Assembly: GCA_022578965.1 (NCBI GenBank)
Contig: MU400543.1
Coordinates: 1 to 64,000, forward strand
DNA from: Xylaria sp. FL1777
Taxonomy: Eukaryota > Ascomycota > Sordariomycetes > Xylariales > Xylariaceae
Length of the DNA stretch: 64,000 bases
Direction: 5' to 3'
The first letter of the stretch is position 1, and every line of letters begins with the position of its first letter. The notes beneath the pieces are model-generated. The model did not search any database and was not told where the DNA came from. It was given only the letters and a program-made list of their open reading frames with translations. The position numbers and the translations under genes were made by a program. Positions 51,336 through 62,732 of this stretch are shown here, piece after piece.

Positions 51336-52462
51336 ATGGCGAGCATGGAAGTTCAGCTTGGGCCAACCAACAGAGTGGATTCATCTGCAGCCGCCGATCC
51401 ACGCTACCACGATCCCTACGACTTACATTATCGTCATCCTCCTCATCCTCCTCATCCTCCTCACTCTCCTCGTCATCGTTTGGATCGCCCTTATCATGGC
51501 TATGCCGCGACTATGTCCCGATCACGTAAGAGAAAAGCTGAATCGCAGGATAATGAACGTCTCTCAAAAAGACTGAGTTTGCTCAATCTAGGTAGGTATC
51601 TAAATCGATATACATCTCTCTCTCTCTCTCTCTCTCTCTCTACACATACATAGCATTTGATTGAGCCCTATCACCGTGCCCTTCATCGTCTTGTTCTCCC
51701 TTCGCACCATTGCATCGTCACAACTCATCGATAGAGGGAATGGCAGATGGCGACTGACTGCTGTATTTCACGTGTATAGAGAAAAATGGCCACAAACTAT
51801 ACGTCCCCGTTGAGACTCCAAGTTTAAATACCCTCCCGGAGCACCATGAGTATAATAATCCTGCCCAGTCCTCTTCGTCATTAGCCACTACCACCGATGA
51901 CAGCATGAGGTTGGATGACACCAAGCATAAAGTATACATCTACGACCTTGATGCTGAGCTCTCATCCGCCGATGAGAACAGCGAAAACGAGTCTTCCTTA
52001 CCCGGCTCGCCCACCTCCGGCCGCGGCCGTCTCATGTTCTTGCCCGACATTGAAAAACACCTCTGCCGGTCGCGGATCCCGCCTGCCGTCCTCGCGAATA
52101 AGGAGGGCGAGCTGGCGGGCTACAATATTAATGATATGCAGATGGTGCTTTATAGCGAGCCGTCCTCGTTGACGGTGCCCCGCGAGCACGACTCGGTGCG
52201 CAAAGCCATATTAGAAGCCCGGGCTCGCGCGAGACAAAGGCAGAAGGAACACCAGGCTGAGGCGAATCCGGTACCACAGCAGCTAAACACGGACCCTCCT
52301 GTAATCCCCTCTCCTAACGTCAATCTACACAACTTCGGTTTCCCTAACGGCGTCGGCGTGGCCATGAATGGGTCTGGTGGCCACGACCTTGCTGGAAACG
52401 CGTCATCTTGGCACGATGCTTTACCCGTGAACGACGATGTGGATGCAATGGATATGGACTAA
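51336..52462 (+). CDS. Conserved fungal protein of unknown function
   Basis: Two exons, 51336-51591 and 51780-52462 (312 aa). The intron is 188 nt (gtaggt to tatag), contains a long CT microsatellite and has a ctgac branch-like site. ATG 51336 has A at -3. The N-terminus has a His-Pro repeat (HPPHPPHPPH) and a basic patch (SRSRKRKAE), which could be a nuclear signal. A conserved core follows: NERLSKRLSLLNL, then NGHKLYVPVE, KVYIYDLDAEL, LMFLPDIEKHL, RIPPAVLANKEGELAGY, MQMVLYSEPSSLTVP and DSVRKAILEARAR. I recognise this block order as that of a filamentous-fungal family without a described function. The C-terminus is low-complexity and acidic, ending DAMDMD. No catalytic or membrane motif is seen. 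Confidence 0.85.
51613..51642 (+). repeat. (CT)n microsatellite in an intron
   Basis: About 14 CT units within the first intron of the gene at 51336-52462. On the sense strand this pyrimidine tract lies well upstream of the branch-like site and so is probably not the acceptor tract. Confidence 0.75.
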
Positions 52463-53174
52463 AGCGATCGGGATGCGCAGCCCTCTATCGGGCGCCGTCC
52501 TCATCGCTGAGTCCATACCCTAGGCGTAGTAATAGTTATACAACTAATACTCTTTTGCATTTAGGCTAGGCGCAAACAAAGGCGCAAACAAGGCGTTGGG
52601 ATTTGCAGCGAATGCTTACAACGACACGTAGGGTTTGATTGGATAACCCGCTGTACTCTAGGTTCTTTCTATGGTCATCTATCTTATCCTTGGCCGGCTA
52701 TAAACGGAAAGGCCAAGTGTTTTCGACCATTCAGAGAATTAAAACCTATGCTTGATTTTAAATATGCATTGCTCTCTTCTCAGCTGTGTGACTCAATAGA
52801 TGAAACTGATGGCTCGTGTTTATCTAATTTGATTAAGTGAAAAACTAAAACAACCGGCCATTGTAGAGCAAGGTCAACTGTCTCCTTCCTGCCAGATCGA
52901 TAGTGAAGCGTCCAATAATATACAGCCTGCTGCTCATTGGGGGGCCAGGGAGACCTGAGTAACAACTAAGGCATCAATCAATCCCTTGATCCATGTATTA
53001 CCGATCCACGCCCCAACTGCAACAATAACAGTAAGTCTTACTTCCTTCCCTAGTTCATTCTCTGCGGCCCCCTCACATCCGTCGCAATACGATCAATGCC
53101 ATCTCCTACGCCATGTCTAGTGACAATATAACCCTATCGCGACCCCAACTTGCCGACTCATCTCAATCTCATAT
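52463..53174. other. Intergenic between convergent genes
   Basis: Holds the 3' ends of two convergent genes. One alternative exists for the downstream minus-strand gene: a donor-like aggtgaat at its current stop and an acceptor ttgcag near 53015-53020 could add a short last exon. Nothing else is supported. Confidence 0.45.
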
Positions 53175-53965
53175 TCACCTTGCAGCAGCACCAGGAGGTG
53201 GTCCAGCCGGTGGCGCATACTCCGCGACTCCGGTTTCCGCTTGGCCCTGTCCCGGTCTCTCCTGAACAGGGTCTACTTTCGACCCGACTGGCGGACCATC
53301 GTACACAGGGGGTCGAGTGGGATCATAGACAGGCGGCGGCATCGAGTGCATACCGTAGTAGTCGGCGCCACCGCCCATATTATTCCCGTATACTGGACGA
53401 TAGACGGGCTGCGGGTAGGCGTAAGCGGGATCGACTTGTGCGCGCTCGTAACGGGAGAGGAGCCACTGAATGGATGGATAGGTAGATCAATCAGTAAATC
53501 AACGTTCAGATAGAAATACTTAATAATAGTGAGCAGGAATGATGAGTGAGTAGAACATACGGCATGATATCTTAGAGGCTTCAATCCCTTTCTCAATCTC
53601 CGCTTCGCGTGCACTCGGCCACCGACGATCCATCCGACGAGCAGTAGCAGGAAGGCGAAGAAAATGGTATACTTGATGATGATGCCGGGCTATTTTGTCG
53701 CAGCGAGAGAAATGTTAGCTTATATGTGCCTCCTGCTAGAAAAAACAAACAAACAATGATATGGTTATATATAGCAAGATGGTTGGCTAGAATTGGCCAT
53801 TAAATGAAGACGCACCGTCGTGTACCAGAACCACACATAGTCGCCGTCATCCCGCTCAATGAATTGTCGTCGCGCCAGCGCTAGAAACGATGAGGGCGAG
53901 CCGCTACCACTGCTGCTGCCGGGCTGTATCGGGGTGCCGATACGTAAGGGTAGTCTCGCTCCCAT
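53175..53965 (-). CDS. Small single-pass membrane protein with two PPxY motifs (RCR-like)
   Basis: Exons 53965-53816, 53689-53561 and 53465-53175 on the minus strand (189 aa), with introns of 126 and 95 nt, both phase 0. Residues 1-45 are Ser/Gly-rich with a basic segment. YVWFWYTT leads into a transmembrane helix at about 52-75 (IIIKYTIFFAFLLLLVGWIV), followed by a strongly basic stretch HAKRRLRKG, so the tail should be cytosolic. The tail is Pro/Tyr-rich, with PPVY at 137-140 and 145-148. Such motifs bind WW domains of Rsp5/NEDD4 ubiquitin ligases. The layout resembles yeast Rcr1/Rcr2 (Congo red resistance, endosome/vacuole sorting), but assignment to that family is an inference. The start ATG is preceded by a GA-rich leader. 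The C-terminus could be altered by an unrecognised last intron. Confidence 0.8.
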
Positions 53966-55379
53966 CGTGTCTCTCTTTCTCTCTATCGGCTTCGTATGCC
54001 CGTGTGTCTATGCCGGCGAACACGCTATCTCAGTTGTGCGGCAGAGGCCGACAAGACGTCAGGCGTCAGGCGTCAATCACTCTCTCAATGCCTCAATGGT
54101 TCGTTGGGTGGCGGCACACTGCTTGGCGTATACAGGCTAGATAGCCGTCAGTCCGTCTGGACCCTCGTGTCGTGTGCCGTGATTCTAGCTTGAATAAGGC
54201 AATGCTTGGTCGGGGTGTACTAGTAGGAAGTAGTCTATATCAGAGGTCGAGTCGGCCGAGCAACCAAGGAATCAAGGAATCGGAATCAATTACCAGTACT
54301 GCCTGTAGTTGGGGTACTATGCACTGCACTATAAGAGCGGCCGCGCGTCCCAATGCAATACAACGTAAGGGCGGGCAGACAAAACCAGGACTGTGAAAAA
54401 AGGTAGAAGTAAAAGAAAAGCAAACGGAACACCATTTCACGACTCCATCCTTGAATGGAAACCCGTTCTATCAAATGAATGCCTGAGGTAGCACGGTATG
54501 TGTTTGGTACATTGTCTGGTTCAGATTACCGGGCTAATCAAATTGAGTACCGGAACTAGTATATGTAGGTCAGGGGCTACCGATGCTATTCGATAATTAT
54601 ACGGTAGGTACGTACAGTAGTACCTACCTCATATTCATATCTACCTAGTACCTAGGTATACATGCAGGCCCCTACCCACGCACTCAATAAAATACAACTT
54701 ACATGTAAGAAATAGTAGAAAAGACAGAAGATTAGGTACCTGCATGTATAACCACGGGCAAGTTATATAAGGTATTTTATTCCCCGAAATGCGGTCAGAT
54801 TAGTGGATATTAACTATACATGTGCGCAGACGTTAGTAGTATACCTGGACATGCACGTTACTGCGTTAGGTTATGTAGGTAAGTATACATTAGGAAATAG
54901 GTCATGTATGATATGATTACATGCATCTTCTTCGCGCAGGTAGAGAGAGAGAGATCTTCCGATACCTCGGTCAGCAAGTTCGCCTCGAACACACCGCGCT
55001 TTGTCCGTTGATTCAGATCATCAGCCAAGCGAGCAAAAGACAGAAGACCTGCGGCAAATGTGTAACATATCCACACCACCTCCTGTTTCAAAAGAGAAGA
55101 TGCCCTTGTCCGACGACAATCCGAAGCCCTCGCCACAATCAATACTGCGCAGGTACTACGAGTAAGCTATGTAAGCTATGGCAAGGCACACTTGGGGAGG
55201 TCATCAAGACAACCCATCAGGACAAATCATCGAGAGAGAGAGAGAGAATAGCGCAAAGCCTGCAACCGCATATCTAGCGTAAACACAGCCTACAATTGAT
55301 TCCCAGAGAATACCTGGGCCAGAATGGTCGTCTACCTATGTACAAAATCTTCCGTCATCAATGCTTAGGCGCTTTTCAA
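53966..55379. other. 1.4 kb intergenic, promoter side of the membrane-protein gene
   Basis: Contains the GA-rich 5' leader upstream of 53965, a cluster of tacctac/cctaggta palindromic motifs at about 54600-54665, GA microsatellites near 54942-54953 and 55231-55248, and the presumed 3' UTR of HRD3. Open frames of up to 118 codons exist on both strands but lack homology or splice structure that I could recognise. Confidence 0.5.
55231..55248. repeat. (GA)n microsatellite
   Basis: An uninterrupted gagagagagagagagaga-type run downstream of HRD3. Confidence 0.7.
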
Positions 55380-58116
55380 TCAATACCCGACACCAACGCC
55401 CCATTGAGCGAAATTCGGGTCCCCCATGGGAGGGAACGGTGGCGCTCGGGGCTGCTGTTGCTGTCCCGGAGCCATGCCGTGATGTGGCGGCGGCGGCGCC
55501 ATCTCGGCCGCCCCTTGCTGTTGGCGCGCAGCATTGTCCTGCGCCTGTCTATGGGCCTGCTGCCTCTGCGTGCGATACCACATCAGGAACATGATGGAGG
55601 CCACGAGCGACAGGATCAGAAAACTCTCAAATATGCCATCAATTTCATCGTCCAGCTCATCGCCCATCGGCTCACCGTCGCTGCCCGTAATCGTCTCGTC
55701 GTAAAGTTCTTGATAGGGATCTTCGTAATATACATTTTCGTCTTGTAGGAAGTTTTGGATCCACTCCTTCAGGGACCAGTCCTTCTTCGGCGCTAAACAA
55801 CGTGTTAATGTAATCCACAGACGCGTTGAGACATGGAGAGTATCAAGACCTACCAGGCTCATCTTGTATAGAGTTGATTCGGCCATGGGTGAACGTGTTC
55901 CACGCGCTCCGCACCCGTAGCTTCAACAGGCTGAGAGTCACTGGCAGATAGGCTTCCTCGTTCGTCTCCAATGCCTGGTCGTAGTATCGTTTCGCCAGGT
56001 GGAAGTCTTGCGTCAGCCCGATCCCATTCTCATGCATCCACCCCAGATTGTAGAGAGCTTGGGCACTCTGGAAGTATTCGGAAGCTCCTGTATAGCACTG
56101 AGCTGCTTTGTCCAAGGCGATTTCGGTTCCAATACCACCTAGGTAGTAGTCCCCCATCTTGACCAGCGAATCGATGTTGGATTGGATCGCCGATCTTGTC
56201 CAGTAGATGAGCGCCAGTGCCGTGTTTTGAAGGAGACGCGGCTTTGAAGCCTGTCGTTTCAGCCAATCTGGGAGAGAAAACACAGAGTGTGTTGGGTCCA
56301 GAAGGAAGGCGACGTTGTTCTGGGCCTTCTCATACCCTTGTTCAGCAGCCATCACATAGTCTAGGAAGGCAAGCTCCAGGTCACCATCTTCATACGCTTG
56401 ATTAGCCTCTGTCCACGAGGAGACCAGTGTTTCGGAGCGTTCAGCAACATTCTTGTAATACTGCATGGCCACGCCGCATGTTTTGTCCCGCCCAACGCCG
56501 TGATGAATCATTTCGGCGAGGTAGTACTGAGCCTCGAGGTTGTGCCACCGAGCAGCAGCTTCGAAATATAAGTTCGCTACTTTCAAGTCTTCTGGCTGGC
56601 CTTGGTCCAAGTGCAGAGCACCGAGAGCCACATGAGCCAGACTGAAGTCCTGATCCGCCGCAGCTTTGAACAACTCGAATGCTTTTGGGATGTTCCTTGG
56701 CATTCCATAACCATGGAGGTGCATGAGGCCCAATCCCCACTGCGACTGCGCGTCCCCATACTTGATGCCACGATCGAACCATTTCTGAGCCGTGGTGAAA
56801 TCTTGAGGAATACCCTCTCCTCGTAGCCACATACGCCCAACATATCCGGCGGCCTTGCTTGCGGTCTTTTCCAGCTGCGGCTTCGCCCCGTCGATAGTAC
56901 GGCCATCTTTAGAACGCCAATACTTGGAAGTAACACCGAGAAAGTATCGCCGAGCTAGTTCCACGTTCCTTTCCAATCCGCGCTGCCCCTCGTAGTAAAG
57001 CCTTCCTAGATTAAAAGAAGCCTTAAAATCTCCCTTTTGGGACATCAAGTCGAGATATTCGATTACATCATCGATCGATGCGTAAACATCGGAATTGGGA
57101 CTCGCCTTAAGGGCGTTGATCCCGGAGCTGACAAAACTAGCTCCCTCGCCATAGACGCCACCCACTTCATCAGAAAGTCGATATGCCTCGGGAATAATGG
57201 TCATCCCACCAGGGGGCCCAGACCGAAACCAGGTCATGGCCTTGTCGGCTACTCTCTTGTAATATTTGCAAGCTATCTCGCAATTCTTCGGCACCCCGAT
57301 CCCGTTCATATGACGGGCGGCTACGGTCATTTCTGAACGCGTGTGTCCCTGATCGGCAGCAAAAGTGTGATAGAGGAGTGCCTTGGCCTGATCTCGTTCC
57401 ACCGCATCACCAACGCCTGTGGCGTACATCAGGCCAACCATATACTGTGCTGAACTATTCCCATACTGCGATGCCAGTCTGTAGTAGTGATCAAAGGCCA
57501 CCCTGAAGTTCCTCGGGTGAGAATAGTTTCCGTAGAAGTTGAATTGGCCTAATAGATAGATAGCATCGGTATTGTTCTGGTCGGCTGCTTGCTGGAGCAG
57601 CTTCACACCCTCAACAAGAGGACCGGTTATGACAGGCGACGCATGCTCATGGCTAGGTGGAGTGGTCGCGCGCAGGCTCGGAAGCGCTTTCAGGGCATAC
57701 TGCAACATGGCAGTAAAGAAGCTGGCCTGTTTCTTTGGGCGTCGATGGGGAGGCGACCGGATCTTCCGCAGTTCGACCATGGCCTCGCTGACAAGCTCCC
57801 ATCCTGATGTAGTCAGTTCAATGCGCTCTCGTTGCCCAACTTCCCAGCGCACTCTCCAGACTTACCGCTTTGGTAAGGGTTCCAGGCATGGTGTTCGGTT
57901 GGGCCGATGTCGGTTTCGGCGGCAGCCTCGGGTTGAGCAGTCTGCGCGCTGTCAGGGTCCGTGGTTAGAACTCTTTGATCTGCAGCACGGGCGAGCACTA
58001 TAGCCTGCAATAGCACTACATGACGGAAAGCGAGAAATCAGTCATCGTGTCTTGCGATTCCATGTCGGTCTATCCAGCAGAAACCTACGGAGCGCCAAGA
58101 AGAACCACCGCCTCAT
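55380..58116 (-). CDS. HRD3: HRD3/SEL1L, ER-associated degradation receptor
   Basis: Four exons on the minus strand: 58116-58089, 58015-57866, 57803-55854, 55792-55380 (846 aa; yeast Hrd3 is 833). Joining exons 1 and 2 gives a signal peptide MRRWFFLALLLLQAIVLARA. The lumenal part is a series of Sel1-like repeats (for example AIYLLGQFNFYGNY, AQYMVGLMYATGVGD, SQWGLGLMHLHGYGMPRN, AQYYLAEMIHHGVGRD, AQALYNLGWMHENGIGLTQD). A single transmembrane helix lies at about 764-782 (FESFLILSLVASIMFLMW), followed by a cytosolic Gln/Pro-rich tail. Hrd3 is the lumenal partner of the Hrd1 ubiquitin ligase and recruits misfolded glycoproteins with Yos9. Introns are 73, 62 and 61 nt. Divergent from the WDR89-type gene, 615 bp apart. 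Identification is secure; the exact tail is as read. Confidence 0.95.
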
Positions 58117-58731
58117 TTTACCAAAATCTGCTATGAGCAAGATATAAATAGCTGTAGTGATACCATGGTACCCGGAGGAGAAGTGGAAGAGGCCAAAAGA
58201 GAAGACAGGTGGTGGAGTAGGAAATGTCGAAAGAAGAGTGTGACTGGGACCCTTTGTATGTATAAATGAATATACCAACAGTCCACGGGTTACTGTAAGC
58301 TGTCCAGATCGGTAAGGGTAAACGACGTCAACTGAAGTGCTGCCACCTAACCAGATAACCTTCTGACTGATCTGGCAATATGTGGGGGCCTAGGTAAGGT
58401 ATATGTTAGGTAAGGTAAGTTAGGTAAGTACCCACCACTATGTAGGTACCGTACTCAGTAAGGCCGTGGGGCTGGAGCAGAGATCAAATCTCTATTAAGC
58501 GTATACTTTCCATGAGTTCCATAGGATATTCATATTAGGTTCGACATCCTTTTATTCATATTCTAATCCACTACCTATGAGCGCACATTTTACGTAGCCA
58601 CGGTACGGTCCCCAGACGTCGACTTATAACGCTGCTACCTAGTACCCCTCATAGGTGAATTAACGAGCGCCCTGGTCTCTACATAAACAAATCCTACAAA
58701 CGGCTCTTCATCCGACAACGAAAGACCAATT
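58117..58731. promoter_or_regulatory. Divergent promoter region HRD3 / WDR89-type gene
   Basis: 615 bp between two start codons on opposite strands. Includes a dense run of taggtaaggta / gttaggtaagta motifs at 58390-58455. No TATA box stands out. Shared regulation is only inferred from the layout. Confidence 0.5.
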
Positions 58732-59943
58732 ATGTATCCCCTCAGCTGCATAGATGAGTACAGAATACCCACCAGAGAAGAAGTCTATGTTCTGGACATT
58801 GTTCCCTTCACCTCCGGCCCTGCTACAATATCGTCGGATCAGAAGCTGTCACTGTTCAACCCACTAAGCCTCAAAACTGGCCCGATAGTAAATCTCGTCA
58901 CGAGCCATGGGAATATTATCTGCGCCAGAGCATTCGACGCCGCCAATTCTGTCGTGTGCACGGCCGGGGAAAACGGCACAGTCTCCATGTGGGATCTGAG
59001 GCAAGATGTGCGCCAAGCCCTAGTTTCTCAATTTACCACAGGTAAGCGAAACATGTTGATTTATCGTGCACGTAAAGCCTTATCTGAGTCGTCATAGAAG
59101 GTCAGGTGCCTGTTCTCTCAGTAGCATGCTCAAATATGGGGGTTTCGGTGGCCGTTGGAACCGAGTTACAAAATCACCAAGCTTCCATTATAATATGGTA
59201 AGCTGCTCGGGAAACGTTTGGAGAGACGCCGTCTCATTTTGTTTAGGGATGTCCGTTCGACATCAGCCCCGAAACTTCACTATAAAGAGGTCCACAGCGA
59301 CGACGTAACCGAGGTTTGTCTTCCGCTATAGGCCATATTGCTTGTAGCTGACATGAGACAGTTGAATTTCCACCCGAGTGACCAGAACCTCTTATTATCA
59401 GGGTCGACAGATGGCCTCGTGAACATCTGTGATACCCGGATCACTGATGAGGATGAGGTCATAATCCAAACGTTCAACCATGGTTCCTCCATACATCACG
59501 CGGCTTTTTTGAATGACACTGAAGTATATGCAATCTCGCATGACGAGAGATTAGCCTTATATGACATGGCCGAAGAATATGACAAGGGCGCAGCCACAAC
59601 TGATTTTGGAGACATGAGAGCTGTCCTCGGTTGTCAATACATCGCCAACATCTTCGCTAAGGCAAATGGTGCTGGTGCTGTGATCGGTGCAGGTGCTCAA
59701 CAGTGAGTGTAATGAGTGCTGTCTGAATTATAGCCGCCACTAATCTGATTCAGACAACAAGCATTCGAGTTGATCCACCTCACAAAGAGCGACACATGGG
59801 CTTTTGACCAAGGAAACAGTGTCGGGTTACCAGGCGCGCATTCTGAGGAAATCGTCCGAAGCTTTTGCTTTTATGATGAGGCACAGATGGTTTTCAGTGC
59901 TGGCGAGGATGGCTTTATCAAGGCTTGGAAAGCAAATGCATAA
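58732..59943 (+). CDS. WD40-repeat protein, WDR89 type
   Basis: Five exons: 58732-59041, 59098-59197, 59247-59313, 59362-59702, 59754-59943 (335 aa). The four introns are very short (56, 49, 48 and 51 nt). WD40 blades are visible as GENGTVSMWDLRQ, ASIIIWDVRST, LNFHPSDQNLLLSGSTDGLVNICDTR, FLNDTEVYAISHDERLALYDM and, at the C-terminus, MVFSAGEDGFIKAWKANA. The phrase LLLSGSTDGLVNICD and the following SHDE segment match the WDR89 family, a single beta-propeller without a well-established function. Probably a scaffold. The second Asp of the D-x-R blade ends is kept in most repeats. Stop codon 36 bp from the stop of the convergent FRG1-family gene, so 3' UTRs probably overlap. Confidence 0.87.
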
Positions 59944-59979
59944 TTCCACAGTTACGAAAATACTACCTTTCTCATTCTT

Positions 59980-60854
59980 TCAACCATACTTATCATGTTT
60001 ATTCTTGGATTTCAGGTCCAATAGCTGTTCGTAATAGTCGCCCTCTCGTCTGGCCCTCTTCAACTTCTTCACCTCATCCTCGTCGAGGCGCCTTCCGACA
60101 GCATCTTCCAATTCCTTGCGGCTTACTTTAGCCTTTGCTTTCAATTCTTTGGACGCTTTCAATCTAGGCTTGAATCGTGCTTGCATGCGAATCCTTATAG
60201 TCGACTGAAAGCTGATCTCGGTCGCATCGCCACGAATCTCGGGTGCACCGTTTGGTTTTTTGGAGTCGGCTGTTGTCACAAACGTCTCTTGTAGCGTCTG
60301 TAATTGGAAAGTCCCAGGTGTATCAGGTGTCACGATAACAGTCCACGTCTCGGGCGGCGCGATAGCCTCGGAAGTTGCGGAGAGGATGCCATGTTTGTCA
60401 CAGGCCAAGTATCTAGACGGCATATTAGCATCCTGCAAGTCCACGGCTCCAGACGAAGGCGGTCGATTGATGCTGCATACTTTCCATATCGGCCCTTGAA
60501 TCTGAAGTTCTCTGTACCGTAGATTTTATTCGCAACCCAAACCTGGCGTACATTGTGAGGCTCGGCGCTGGCAGGGTTCGCATCGATGATATTCTCAATA
60601 GGGTCGGTAAACACTTTGCCATTTGCATCGCAAGCGACACAAGTGGGCGGCTCGGTCGGCAAAACGAGCATCACAGGTCCCACCACATCACCCACGGCTT
60701 CGGCAGATACCCAGCTATCATCATCCCCTTCGTCTTCTGGCAGCCGTGCAACTGCAAGCTCACTCGACCCTACGCCTTCAGGTGCGGACTCGGCGTCGGT
60801 GCGCTTCCTCTTTTTAGGCTTCTTATCGCCCTTGAAAGTAAGTGGCTTAACCAT
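59980..60854 (-). CDS. FRG1-family protein
   Basis: Two exons on the minus strand, 60854-60481 and 60412-59980 (268 aa; human FRG1 is 258). The 68-nt intron (gtatgc to tctag) is phase 2, and splicing gives FRFKGRYGKYLACDKHGILSA, the signature of the FRG1 beta-trefoil (fascin-like) core. The N-terminus MVKPLTFKGDKKPKKRKR is the conserved basic nuclear/nucleolar signal. The middle includes DDSWVSAE, the family's DxxW block. The C-terminus is a Lys-rich helical tail (KKLKRARREGDYYEQLLDLKSKNKHDKY). FRG1 proteins are nucleolar, RNA-associated and linked to splicing and actin bundling; the fungal role is little known. Convergent with the WDR89-type gene and divergent from the dioxygenase gene. Confidence 0.92.
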
Positions 60855-61538
60855 TGAGTCGCTAGATACGCGTAGTAGTTTTCTTGCGAAGATTCTCAGA
60901 TAGGTTTCAAGACGACAGACAAACCGATTCCTTGTTGTTTATAATTAAGCCAGCCTTTAGCGGAGACCGTTAGACCAGGTCCACTCTCGTCTGGACAACC
61001 TGTAAAGGTACATATTTGTAAATACAGGGGTTCTATCGCTATATGCAATTGTCGGGATTCTTAGTGTCAACCTCGGTAGGTACCTTAAGTACCTAGGTAC
61101 TTAGATAGCCCCTCCCCCTCCCACATACAACCCCGCCAAAATTACCTTAGTTACCTACTTAAGTATTCACTAGGTACCATCCCAAGACGGAGGCACAACA
61201 AGAAGTTATTGACATCCAGTATACTCATGGGTCTCTAAATAGAAATGACGGTGGTGATTCGCTTAATCAACAAAACCATAGCCAACTTACAAGGTAGGAA
61301 AAAAGATCCCATTATGGGAATCTCCTATGCAGCGTACGGCATACTCCGATTTATCTAGAGTCATGAGGTATCATAGGGGATACATAAAGCCGACGATTTC
61401 CTGAGGGTTAGTCCACGTTGGTCACACTTTTCAGCCGCCCATGATTTAAAGCCCCAGCTTTATGCATAGATATCGTTTAGATGGTTGCCTTTGGTTATCT
61501 CGAAGTTATCATCATCCAGAACACTATCTCCCTGCATC
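60855..61538. promoter_or_regulatory. Divergent promoter region FRG1-family / dioxygenase genes
   Basis: 684 bp between opposed start codons. A cluster of palindromic aggtaccttaagtacctagg-like motifs occurs at 61075-61110, with related copies to 61180. No other gene is supported. Confidence 0.5.
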
Positions 61539-62732
61539 ATGGCTGTAGCACAACCTGTTGTCGTGTCTTTGGCAGATCTGAAGAGTGGTAAGAAGATCCC
61601 TCATATCCTCTGATGGCCGTATGATCTCTGACGAAAGAAGGTAATATCTCTATCGAGACGTTACAAGAAGCTTTTGGCCCAGAGTCGCTAGGCATACTTG
61701 TCGTAAAAGATGTACCAGCTGAATTCCCAGCTCTAAGGCATCATCTCCTCTCTTACGCTTCATGGATGGGAAATTTGTCTGAGAAGGATTTTGGTAGAAG
61801 CCCAATACGCATACGTCTCGAGATCTATGAATTGCTAACGAGGTGTAGAAACATTCACGAACGAAGCAGCCAAGTATCTTGTAGGGTGGTCAAAGGGCAA
61901 AGAGAAGCTAAAGGATGGCAGCGCGGATGAGTATAAGGGGTCGTTCTATGCTAATTGTGCATTCTACGTGGATCCCTCACTGGAATCAGCCAAACCAACT
62001 AAACAGTTCTCATTAGAAGATTTCCCAGAGTATCTGGCACCGAATTCATGGCCGCCAAAGGAAATGCTACCGGGATTCAGACCTGTCATGGAACAAATGT
62101 GTACCCTGATCATCGACACGGCCGTCCTCGTCGCCCGAGCCTGCGACAAGTTCGCCGAAAAGGAAATACCCGGGTACCCGACTGCGTATCTGGAGAATGT
62201 AGTCAAGTCCTCGTCGACGACAAAGGCCAGGCTTCTGCATTATTATCCTATGCCAGATGATGCTTTAGCGAAAGGCATGGAAGAGGACAACTGGTGCGCA
62301 GCGCACAAAGACCACGGATGCCTGACTGGCCTGACTTCGGCCATGTTCGTGGACGAGTTAAAGACGAACGTGAAATTGCCCATTCTTGAAGGTAACGAGT
62401 TGCCGGAGACACTGCCTACACTAGAAGAGTTGTCTACATCGCCTGATCCTCAGTCTGGTTTGTGGATCAAGGACAGGAAGGGCATCCCCGTGCAGGTCAA
62501 AATCCCCAGGGACTGCATCGCATTTCAGACGGGCGAGACGTTGGAGCGAATCACCAATGGCAAGTTCAAGGCCGTAGAGCATTCGGTCAGAGGAGCCTAT
62601 GCCAGAGGGGTTGCGCGGAACACATTGGCCGTCTTCACGCAGCCAAACTTGGAAGATGAGGTTGACCTTGATCAGCACATCAATTTTGGCGAATTCGCAA
62701 GGGGCATCATAGCGAGAAACACAGTTGGATGA
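61539..62732 (+). CDS. 2-oxoglutarate/Fe(II)-dependent dioxygenase (isopenicillin-N-synthase-like)
   Basis: Three exons: 61539-61587, 61641-61793, 61849-62732 (361 aa), with introns of 53 and 55 nt. MAVAQPVVVSLADLKSG followed by NISIETLQEAFGPESLGILVV is the DIOX_N-type start, which has the form of a substrate-free cap region. The jelly-roll core holds the iron facial triad: H220 and D222 (AAHKDHGCLTGL) and H312 (KAVEHSVR). R324 (ARNTLAVF) is placed to bind 2-oxoglutarate. YPTAYLENVVKSSSTTKARLLHYYP matches the block before the HxD motif in this fungal group. The substrate is unknown; members occur both in secondary metabolism and as stand-alone enzymes, and no cluster genes are adjacent. Both acceptors have an in-frame alternative (61637 or 61640; gag or gtgtag at 61842/61848). 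Confidence 0.88.

Noticed and set aside
54858..55277. Open frames of 94 and 118 codons on opposite strands
   Set aside because: Overlap each other in intergenic DNA, no domains, no splice sites that extend them.
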